In this document: positions 1 through 5,093 of the stretch, piece after piece
How positions within the stretch are numbered: position 1 is the first letter of the stretch
How the letters are laid out: every line of letters begins with the position of its first letter
DNA from: Syntrophomonas sp.
Lineage (GTDB): Bacteria > Bacillota > Syntrophomonadia > Syntrophomonadales > Syntrophomonadaceae
Assembly (NCBI GenBank): GCA_003444615.1
Contig: DLUN01000114.1
Location: 11,543-16,635, forward strand
Direction: 5' to 3'
Length of the DNA stretch: 5,093 nucleotides
Position numbers and translations under genes: made by a program
The notes under the pieces: generated by a model
Told to the model about the DNA's origin: nothing
Seen by the model: the letters and a program-made list of their open reading frames with translations, nothing else
The model's database searches: none

Positions 1-2
1 TA

Positions 3-23
3 CGTAAAGGAATTCTTGAATGA
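3..23 (+). CDS. 3' tail of an upstream gene (partial, unidentified)
   Basis: One open frame enters from the left edge and stops at TGA 21-23, giving the tail RKGILE. The stop lies just before the CheB ribosome binding site, the usual arrangement inside an operon. A second frame (from base 1) stays open to about base 66 but would run deep into cheB, so it is less likely; the remaining frame stops at once. In related Bacillota the gene before cheB is often flhG/ylxH or a PilZ-domain flagellar brake protein, and a basic tail of this kind would suit the latter. Six residues cannot identify a protein, so this is only inference from context. Confidence 0.4.
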   Translation, partial: RKGILE

Positions 24-25
24 AT

Positions 26-30
26 GGAGG
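26..30 (+). promoter_or_regulatory. Ribosome binding site of cheB
   Basis: GGAGG lies 7 bases before the ATG at 38. This decides the CheB start: the in-frame ATG at 20 sits upstream of the GGAGG and would translate through it. The ATG at 38 also gives the standard receiver-domain N-terminus MKPIRVLVVDDS. Confidence 0.85.
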
Positions 31-37
31 CTCTCTG

Positions 38-1102
38 ATGAAACCAATTCGCGTCTTGGTAGTTGATGACTCAGCTTTTATGCGTAAGGTAATCAGTGAT
101 ATTATCAACAACGACCCTAATATGACAGTTATTGGCACCGCCAGGGATGGAAGGGACGCCTTAAAAAAGATTCAGGAGCTTAACCCGGACGTTGTTACTA
201 TGGATGTGGAAATGCCTGGTTTAGATGGACTGGCTGCTCTAGAAGAGTTAATGAAGATATCCCCTTTACCAGTATTAATGATTAGCAGCTTGACTAAACG
301 AGGTACTGAGCAAACGGTCAAGGCTCTTCAATTAGGAGCGGTTGATTTTATAGCCAAACCTTCCGGACCAATTTCTTTGGATATCGACACCGTAAAAGAA
401 GAAATAATTAGTAAAATTAAAATTGCAGCAGGTACAAAGAATAAATTGGCGAATTTTAAGTATAAAACAGTAATTAGCCCTGTTCGCCCTGTCTCTACTT
501 TTAAGGAACTGGCGCCAGGCACAACCCTTGACAAATTGGTGCTTATTGGTACTTCAACTGGAGGGCCTAAAGCTCTTCATGAAGTAATACCTAGACTACC
601 AGAGCAAATAAATGCTGGTATTTTGATAGTTCAACATATGCCACCTGGATTTACCAGATCTTTAGCGGAAAGACTAGACTCTTTGTCACAGATAACAGTG
701 AAAGAAGCAGAGCACGGCGAAGAAATAATTCCCGGTTGTGCATATATAGCTCCTGGTGACTATCATTTGACTGTCAGCAGGCCTCCTTCCGGAGCACGAG
801 AATTAAAGGTCAACTTAACCAAGGAACAGCCCCGAGGAGGACATCGGCCTGCAGTTGATACTATGTTGGAATCGGTAGCCCAACTATATTGGTCAGATAT
901 GATATGCGTAATTATGACCGGTATGGGCAATGACGGAAGCCAAGGAGTTCAATTAATTAAAAAGCGGGGCGGCAAAGTAATTGCTGAACATCAATCATCC
1001 TGTATTGTATATGGTATGCCTAAAGCTGCTATTGCAACAGGTTGCGTTGACAAAATAGTTCATCTCAAAGACATCAGCAGTGAAGTTTTGAGAATGCTGT
1101 AG
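38..1102 (+). CDS. cheB: CheB, chemotaxis receptor methylesterase/glutamine deamidase
   Basis: Phosphorylation-activated cytoplasmic enzyme that removes methyl groups from receptor glutamates and can deamidate receptor glutamines, resetting receptor sensitivity. The product is 354 residues, normal for the family. Residues 1-120 are a response-regulator receiver domain: acidic pair D10/D11, phospho-acceptor D56 in TMDVEMP, S83 and K107 in the FIAKPSG strand. After a linker of about 40 residues, the CheB methylesterase domain covers about 165-354. Its catalytic triad is visible: S173 in GTSTGGP, H200 in VQHMPP and D299 in MTGMGNDG. The start at 38 is chosen over 20 because of the GGAGG at 26-30. 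It is the first complete gene of the block and is followed by its kinase, cheA. CheR, the opposing methyltransferase, is not in the window. No residue looks damaged. Confidence 0.97.
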   Translation: MKPIRVLVVDDSAFMRKVISDIINNDPNMTVIGTARDGRDALKKIQELNPDVVTMDVEMPGLDGLAALEELMKISPLPVLMISSLTKRGTEQTVKALQLGAVDFIAKPSGPISLDIDTVKEEIISKIKIAAGTKNKLANFKYKTVISPVRPVSTFKELAPGTTLDKLVLIGTSTGGPKALHEVIPRLPEQINAGILIVQHMPPGFTRSLAERLDSLSQITVKEAEHGEEIIPGCAYIAPGDYHLTVSRPPSGARELKVNLTKEQPRGGHRPAVDTMLESVAQLYWSDMICVIMTGMGNDGSQGVQLIKKRGGKVIAEHQSSCIVYGMPKAAIATGCVDKIVHLKDISSEVLRML

Positions 1103-1123
1103 AGCAAGCATTTTGATGGATCT

Positions 1124-1131
1124 GGAGGTGG
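1124..1131 (+). promoter_or_regulatory. Ribosome binding site of cheA, favouring a TTG start
   Basis: GGAGGTGG lies 7 bases before TTG 1139. The next in-frame starts, ATG 1145 and ATG 1151, lie 13 and 19 bases away, which is long. Spacing therefore favours the TTG, although ATG 1145 would give the N-terminus MDMSQYLD, which looks like many CheA proteins. Confidence 0.65.
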
Positions 1132-1138
1132 TTGGGTT

Positions 1139-3145
1139 TTGAAAATGGACATGTCACAATACCTAGATGTTTTTCTAGAAGAAAGTAAAGAACACTTAGG
1201 AAATCTTAATGAACAGCTGTTGAATTTAGAAAAAAACCCTGGGAACTTGGCAGCCTTAAACGAAATATTTCGAGCTGCTCATACATTAAAGGGAATGTCC
1301 TCTACCATGGGATTTGAAGATTTAGCCGATCTAACACACCATCTAGAGGATGTGCTATCAGATCTTAAGGAAGGTTTACTGCAACCTGATACATATGTAG
1401 TTGATACGTTATTTCAATGTTTAGATCGCGTCCAATCGATTATTAGTCAAATCGAGAGTAATGGTTCGGCCGAATACAATAACCAGGACCTTATTGCGAT
1501 CTTGAATAGTATTAAAAACCAGAATTATACCGGGGATATTCAGCTAATTGAAGATAAACAAAAACCTGCAACAGCCCAAACTGAAGAGCCTTCCATTGAA
1601 TTAGACTTTAATGAATACGAACTAACGGTGATGGAGGAGGCAGCCTGCAAGAACTATCAAATAGCTGCCATAAGGGTCGCCGTTGATCCAGGTTCATTAA
1701 TGAAGTCAGTTCGCGCTTTCATGGTATTCAAAGTTTTAGAAGAAGACAGTGAGGTAATAAAATCCATACCAGCCGTAACCGACTTAGAGGATGGTAAATT
1801 TGATGAAACCTTTGATGTAGTAGTTATAACTAAAACACCCTTGCCAGTGTTAATTGATCGTCTGGAACACATATCCGAAATCCGTGTGGATAGTAGCCAT
1901 TTGGTTAATATTGACCAATTGCCTTTACACCGGGACGATATAGACGTAATGAAATCGGACCAGAAAACCACTGAACAGGTGGACACCAAAAGAAATCACA
2001 AAATAAAACAAACTGTGCGGGTGGACATTGATCGGCTAGACAACTTAATGAATCTAGTGGGAGAACTAGTTATGCATAAAGGCCGTTTAGGCCAGATTGC
2101 TTCCAACCGGAGAATTGTTGAACTAAATGAAACTATTGAACAGATTGACCGGATAAGTACGGATTTGCAGTCGGTAGTCATGAAAGTGCGTATGGTGCCT
2201 ATCGAGCAAGTATTTAACCGTTTTCCCAGAATGGTCAGAGATTTGGCCAAGGAGTTAAATAAAGAAATAGAATTCATCATGGAAGGTAAGGAGACCGAAC
2301 TGGATCGGACGGTTATAGATGAAATAGGCGATCCGCTTATACACCTACTGCGCAATGCTATAGATCATGGTTTGGAATCACCATCGGTAAGAACTCAAAA
2401 AGGTAAACCCCGCATAGGGACCATAATTTTGCGCGCCCGTCATGAAGGCAACAGTGTTTTTATTGAAGTAGAGGATGATGGGGCGGGAATACAAATTGAA
2501 CGAGTTAAAAACAAAGCTGTGGCTAAGGGAATTATTACTGCCAAAGAAGCGGAAGAGATGACCGCAGAACAAGCCGTGGATCTTTTGTTTAGTCCTGGAT
2601 TCAGCACAGCCGAAAATATTACTGATGTGTCAGGACGAGGGGTTGGACTGGATGTGGTCAAGAGCAAGATTGAATCCTTGAATGGGGAAATACAAGTGGA
2701 CTCCAAACCTGGGCAAGGTACAAAGTTCGTCGTCAAACTACCTCTCACACTAGCCATAATTCAAGCCTTAATGGTAGCGGTCCGTGATGAAATTTACGCC
2801 ATTCCACTCAGCACGGTTAATGAAACAACTATGTTGTCCTCTGAAGACATCAGGCTTATTCAAAACCAGGAAGTGATAGTACTTAGAGGCAATGTACTGC
2901 CACTTTATCGTTTGGATAGTCTGCTTGAAGTACCTGGAGAAACCCAATCAGATGAATCTTATGTGGTGGTGGTTCATAAGGGGAATAAACAGATAGGTCT
3001 GGTAGTAGATAGATTAATTGGTCAACAGGAAATTGTGATCAAGTCTTTGGGGAAAGTTCTAGCAGGTACTCCTGGTATTGCCGGGGCTATTGTGGCCGGA
3101 GACGGTAATGTGCGTTTGATACTTGATATAGATACTTTGTTTTAG
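1139..3145 (+). CDS. cheA: CheA, chemotaxis sensor histidine kinase
   Basis: Cytoplasmic histidine kinase of the receptor-CheW-CheA array. It phosphorylates itself in trans and passes phosphate to CheY and CheB. The product is 668 residues from the TTG start (666 from ATG 1145), close to the B. subtilis length. P1/Hpt (about 1-125) carries the phospho-acceptor H48 in RAAHTLKG. A P2-like regulator-docking domain (about 172-260) follows, flanked by charged linkers. P3 dimerisation (about 288-350) starts at TVRVDIDRLDNLMNLVGELV. The P4 ATPase (about 355-537) shows the N box LLRNAIDHGLE (403-413), G1 box EDDGAGI (445-451), F box LLFSPGFST (482-490) and G2 box GRGVGLDVV (499-507). The P5 CheW-like domain fills 538-668. 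All kinase motifs are present, so it should be active. It lies 36 bases after cheB and 14 before cheW. The only real uncertainty is the start codon. Confidence 0.97.
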   Translation: MKMDMSQYLDVFLEESKEHLGNLNEQLLNLEKNPGNLAALNEIFRAAHTLKGMSSTMGFEDLADLTHHLEDVLSDLKEGLLQPDTYVVDTLFQCLDRVQSIISQIESNGSAEYNNQDLIAILNSIKNQNYTGDIQLIEDKQKPATAQTEEPSIELDFNEYELTVMEEAACKNYQIAAIRVAVDPGSLMKSVRAFMVFKVLEEDSEVIKSIPAVTDLEDGKFDETFDVVVITKTPLPVLIDRLEHISEIRVDSSHLVNIDQLPLHRDDIDVMKSDQKTTEQVDTKRNHKIKQTVRVDIDRLDNLMNLVGELVMHKGRLGQIASNRRIVELNETIEQIDRISTDLQSVVMKVRMVPIEQVFNRFPRMVRDLAKELNKEIEFIMEGKETELDRTVIDEIGDPLIHLLRNAIDHGLESPSVRTQKGKPRIGTIILRARHEGNSVFIEVEDDGAGIQIERVKNKAVAKGIITAKEAEEMTAEQAVDLLFSPGFSTAENITDVSGRGVGLDVVKSKIESLNGEIQVDSKPGQGTKFVVKLPLTLAIIQALMVAVRDEIYAIPLSTVNETTMLSSEDIRLIQNQEVIVLRGNVLPLYRLDSLLEVPGETQSDESYVVVVHKGNKQIGLVVDRLIGQQEIVIKSLGKVLAGTPGIAGAIVAGDGNVRLILDIDTLF

Positions 3146-3146
3146 A

Positions 3147-3152
3147 AGGAGG
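3147..3152 (+). promoter_or_regulatory. Ribosome binding site of cheW
   Basis: AGGAGG begins immediately after the cheA stop (TAG 3143-3145) and ends 7 bases before ATG 3160. It is a near-ideal site, consistent with high CheW expression, and it fixes the cheW start. Confidence 0.85.
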
Positions 3153-3159
3153 AAACATC

Positions 3160-3633
3160 ATGGAGGATGTGTTCAATATCAGAGTTGAGGACGGCTACCA
3201 GGAAGATGAAGAAATACAAGTAGTGGCTTTCCGGTTGGGTAATGAGGAATATGCGGTAGACATTTTATATGTTCAGGAAATAATTCGTTTGCTCAATATA
3301 ACCAGAGTCCCTCGCAGCGCCCAGCATATTGAAGGAGTTGTGAATTTGCGCGGCAGTATTATTCCCATTGCTAACCTGCACTCCAGATTTGATCTGCAGT
3401 TTTCTGAAAATCAGGATGATAAGCGCATCATCGTGTTCAAGTTCGATGAAGTTCAAGTGGGCATTATCGTAGATGAGGTTTCGGAGGTTTTACGTATCCA
3501 CCAAAATGACATAGAAGCTGCTGATAAAGTTTATGGTACTTTGGAAGCTGACCATATAAAAGGAATTGCTAAAGTTGGTGAGAGATTGCTAATTCTGCTA
3601 GACCTGGCCAAGATTTTCGAAGCAGGATGGTGA
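3160..3633 (+). CDS. cheW: CheW, chemoreceptor-kinase coupling protein
   Basis: Small cytoplasmic scaffold that links CheA (through its P5 domain) to the receptor tips and allows signalling arrays to form; it has no catalytic activity. The product is 157 residues, the typical length for a single-domain CheW. After a short acidic N-terminal extension (about 1-17), the CheW fold covers about 18-155. The landmark motif VVNLRGSIIPI is at 60-70, with the conserved arginine at R64. Other family features are FRLGNEEYAVDI (24-35) and the GIIVDEVSEVL segment (101-111). The start is set by the AGGAGG at 3147-3152. It shares its fold with the C-terminal domain of the upstream CheA. Its stop overlaps the probable start of cheC, so the two are likely translated together. 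Confidence 0.96.
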   Translation: MEDVFNIRVEDGYQEDEEIQVVAFRLGNEEYAVDILYVQEIIRLLNITRVPRSAQHIEGVVNLRGSIIPIANLHSRFDLQFSENQDDKRIIVFKFDEVQVGIIVDEVSEVLRIHQNDIEAADKVYGTLEADHIKGIAKVGERLLILLDLAKIFEAGW

Positions 3634-4262
3634 TGATGGTGGAAAATTTCCAAGAACTAACGAATCTGCAGGTAGATGCCTTAAAAGAGATAGGTAACAT
3701 TGGAGCTGGTAATGCAGCTACAGCCTTAGCACAAATAATTAATACCAAAATTGACATGAACGTTCCTCGGGTAAGCATATTGGAGTTTGATAAAGTTCCA
3801 GCCTTAATTGGAGGAGCTGATACGTATGTGGTGGGGATTTATTTAACCGTGTTTGGTTCGGCTCCTGCCAGCTTGTTGTTTATTCTGCCAGTAGAACAGG
3901 CGTGTCGACTGGTGGACATGATGATGGGACAACCTGCTGGACATACCGTACCTGAGAATATGGGGGAAATTGAATACTCAGCCATGATGGAACTGGGTAA
4001 TATTATTTCCGCAACCTACTTAAATGCACTGGTTGCGTTTACTCAACTGACCTTAGCACCATCAGTACCAGCTTTGGGAATGGACATGGCCGGAGCAATA
4101 TTAAACGCCATTTTGGCCCAATTCGGGGAAGTAGCTGACCACGTTCTGGTATTAGAAACTCAATTCAGGAAAGATGACGAGGATGTAGTAGGCCATTTTT
4201 TTATGTTACCTGAACCCGGTTCACTAAACACTATTTTAACTGCACTTGGGGTGAGTCATTAA
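3633..4262 (+). CDS. cheC: CheC, CheY-P phosphatase of the CheC/CheD adaptation system
   Basis: Cytoplasmic phosphatase that dephosphorylates CheY-P and binds CheD, linking kinase output to receptor modification. It belongs to the CheC/CheX/FliY family. The product is 209 residues from ATG 3633, matching B. subtilis CheC. It holds two copies of the active-site signature (D/S)xxxExxN-x22-P: D15, E19, N22 and P45 in the first half, S116, E120, N123 and P146 in the second. Both are complete, which supports CheC over CheX (one site). There is no C-terminal SpoA/FliN domain as in FliY. The start is uncertain: in-frame ATG 3627, GTG 3630, ATG 3633, ATG 3636 and GTG 3639 lie together. I chose 3633 because an AGG at 3624-3626 lies 6 bases upstream and because TGATG overlaps the cheW stop, favouring reinitiation. 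cheD follows with a one-base overlap. Confidence 0.95.
   Translation: MMVENFQELTNLQVDALKEIGNIGAGNAATALAQIINTKIDMNVPRVSILEFDKVPALIGGADTYVVGIYLTVFGSAPASLLFILPVEQACRLVDMMMGQPAGHTVPENMGEIEYSAMMELGNIISATYLNALVAFTQLTLAPSVPALGMDMAGAILNAILAQFGEVADHVLVLETQFRKDDEDVVGHFFMLPEPGSLNTILTALGVSH
4248..4254 (+). promoter_or_regulatory. Ribosome binding site of cheD, inside the cheC end
   Basis: GGGGTGA lies 7 bases before ATG 4262 and is encoded within the last codons of cheC. Together with the TAATG overlap of the cheC stop and cheD start, it supports coupled translation of the two interacting proteins. Confidence 0.7.
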
Positions 4263-4747
4263 TGTCAAACATTATTCAGGTCGGAATGGCTGACCTGAAA
4301 CTAGCTAAGGCGCCGGATAAGCTAATGACGGCTGGCTTAGGTTCGTGTATAGGCATATGCATTTTCGACCCTGTGGTAAAAGTGGGTGTCTTGGCACATA
4401 TAATGCTTCCAAATAGCACTCAGTCCAAAAATCCACAAAACCGTGCTAAATTTGCCGATAGTGCTATAGTAATGGCACTGGAGGAGATGGATAAAAATGG
4501 GGCTTCCAGAGTTAGGTTGCAGGCCAAAATAGCTGGCGGTGCCCAGATGTTTAAATTTTCCGGTGAGAGCGATATTATGAAAATAGGGGAAAGAAATACT
4601 CTGGCGGTTATAGAGAATCTAACAAAACATAATATTAAGCTGGTTGCCAAAGATACGGGTGGAAACTTTGGACGTACTATTATATTCGATGTGGGAGATG
4701 GCAGTTTGTTAATACGAACCATAGGACATGGGGAGAGAGTTATTTAG
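4262..4747 (+). CDS. cheD: CheD, chemoreceptor glutamine deamidase
   Basis: Cytoplasmic enzyme that hydrolyses specific receptor glutamine side chains to glutamate, making receptors competent to activate CheA; it also binds CheC and raises its phosphatase activity. The product is 161 residues, within the family range. The CheD domain covers nearly the whole chain. The catalytic residues line up with those described for the Thermotoga maritima enzyme: T23 and C29 in TAGLGSC and H46 in VLAHIMLP. Other family motifs are AKIAGGAQMF (88-97) and the glycine-rich DTGGNFGRTI (131-140). The start is fixed by the ribosome binding site at 4248-4254 and the one-base overlap with cheC. The downstream sigma factor begins at the base after its stop. 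No signal peptide or membrane segment is seen. Confidence 0.96.
   Translation: MSNIIQVGMADLKLAKAPDKLMTAGLGSCIGICIFDPVVKVGVLAHIMLPNSTQSKNPQNRAKFADSAIVMALEEMDKNGASRVRLQAKIAGGAQMFKFSGESDIMKIGERNTLAVIENLTKHNIKLVAKDTGGNFGRTIIFDVGDGSLLIRTIGHGERVI
4730..4739 (+). promoter_or_regulatory. Purine-rich ribosome binding site of the sigma factor gene
   Basis: GGGGAGAGAG, encoded in the last codons of cheD, ends 8 bases before GTG 4748. It is a less perfect match to the GGAGG consensus than the site of cheB or cheW and serves a GTG start, so translation may depend on ribosomes arriving from cheD. Confidence 0.6.
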
Positions 4748-5074
4748 GTGAAAGCTGACCTGAGTTCATTGTGGAATAATTACAAAGAACATGCTCAATT
4801 GGAAGCGAGAGATGAATTAATAGTTCACTATGCACCTATGGTAAAATATGTGGCTGGCCGCCTGGCTATTAATTTATCATCAGCAGTGGAGATGGATGAG
4901 TTAATCTCCTATGGTATAGAAGGATTAATTGATGCCATAGAAAAGTATGACCCTACCCGGAATATCAAATTTGAGACCTATGCTGTAACCCGAATTCGCG
5001 GATCTATGATAGATGGTCTGCGTTCAATGGACTGGGTTCCGGTCTCGGTTCGCCAGAAGAGCAAGGAATTAGAG
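4748..5074 (+). CDS. sigD: Flagellar sigma factor, SigD/FliA (sigma-28) type, 3' end missing
   Basis: RNA polymerase sigma factor expected to direct late flagellar, motility and chemotaxis genes. Only the first 109 residues are genomic; family members are about 250, so the end of region 3 and all of region 4 (which reads the -35 element) are missing. The start is GTG 4748, giving MKADLSSLWNNYKE, directly abutting the cheD stop. Region 2 is clear: IVHYAPMVKYVAGRLA (25-40), core-binding DELISYGIEGLIDAIEKYDP (50-69), and -10-recognition FETYAVTRIRGSMIDGLR (75-92). The beginning of region 3 follows, DWVPVSVRQKSKELE (95-109). This pattern and the place after cheD match B. subtilis SigD. WhiG is a close relative but is not expected next to che genes. 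The frame stays open past 5074, but those codons (LSLIHI) come from adapter sequence and are not protein. The truncation is an assembly edge with no sign of a pseudogene. Confidence 0.93.
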
Positions 5075-5093
5075 CTGTCTCTTATACACATCT
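5075..5093. other. Tn5/Nextera mosaic-end adapter remnant (artefact)
   Basis: The final 19 bases, CTGTCTCTTATACACATCT, are an exact match to the reverse complement of the Tn5 mosaic end AGATGTGTATAAGAGACAG used in Nextera tagmentation libraries. The match ends flush with the window edge, and the SigD-family similarity of the reading frame stops exactly where it begins. It is best read as untrimmed sequencing adapter carried to a contig end, not genomic DNA. A real Tn5-type insertion at this point is possible but much less likely. Confidence 0.96.

Noticed and set aside
20..37. Longer CheB starting at ATG 20
   Set aside because: The added residues MNGGSL are encoded across the ribosome binding site itself, and no ribosome binding site serves the ATG at 20.
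1103..1138. The cheB-cheA gap as a possible terminator or riboswitch
   Set aside because: Only 36 bases, with no inverted repeat followed by a T-run; the content is explained by the cheA ribosome binding site.
1657..1989. Antisense open frame of about 110 codons opposite cheA
   Set aside because: It lies wholly within cheA, its translation is serine/threonine-rich low-information sequence, and it resembles no protein I know. It is a shadow frame, as are the other minus-strand frames opposite cheB, cheA, cheW, cheC and cheD.
4454..4460. GCCGATA inside cheD, resembling the -10 element of a sigma-28 promoter upstream of the sigma gene
   Set aside because: No TAAA lies at the expected distance of about 15 bases upstream; the TAAA present is only 3 bases away. 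The match falls in conserved CheD coding sequence, so it is probably chance.
5075..5093. A genuine transposon end disrupting the sigma gene
   Set aside because: The sequence is the engineered mosaic end used in library preparation and stops exactly at the window edge, so adapter carry-over is far simpler than a natural insertion.

Overview
The window is a tightly packed, single-strand chemotaxis operon segment in the order cheB-cheA-cheW-cheC-cheD-sigma factor (SigD/FliA type). All genes read on the + strand. This is the gene order at the distal end of the fla/che operon of Bacillota, as in Bacillus subtilis. The CheC/CheD pair, the AT-leaning composition, the strong GGAGG-type ribosome binding sites and the use of TTG and GTG starts all point to a Gram-positive, motile bacterium. 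A Clostridia-class lineage (Peptococcaceae/Desulfotomaculum-like) is my impression from protein flavour and is not proven here.

Layout: bases 1-23 hold the last codons of an upstream gene. CheB (38-1102) is followed by a 36-base gap to CheA (1139-3145). CheW follows 14 bases later (3160-3633). CheC (about 3633-4262) overlaps the CheW stop, CheD (4262-4747) overlaps the CheC stop by one base, and the sigma factor begins at the next base (GTG at 4748). The longest non-coding gap is 36 bases. I saw no terminator, tRNA, repeat array or mobile element, so the block looks like one polycistronic stretch with translational coupling in its second half.

Working together: CheA, bridged to receptors by CheW, would autophosphorylate and pass phosphate to CheB and to a CheY encoded elsewhere. 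CheB demethylates or deamidates receptors. CheD deamidates receptor glutamines and partners with CheC, a CheY-P phosphatase, forming the adaptation loop known from B. subtilis. The sigma factor would switch on late flagellar and chemotaxis genes. The key catalytic residues are visible in CheB, CheA, CheC and CheD. CheY, CheR and receptors are not in the window.

The most important anomaly is technical. The last 19 bases (5075-5093) are exactly the Tn5/Nextera mosaic-end sequence, so the genuine genomic sequence ends at 5074 and the sigma factor is cut there by an untrimmed sequencing adapter. Apart from that the region is a conventional operon; I found no convincing undescribed system.
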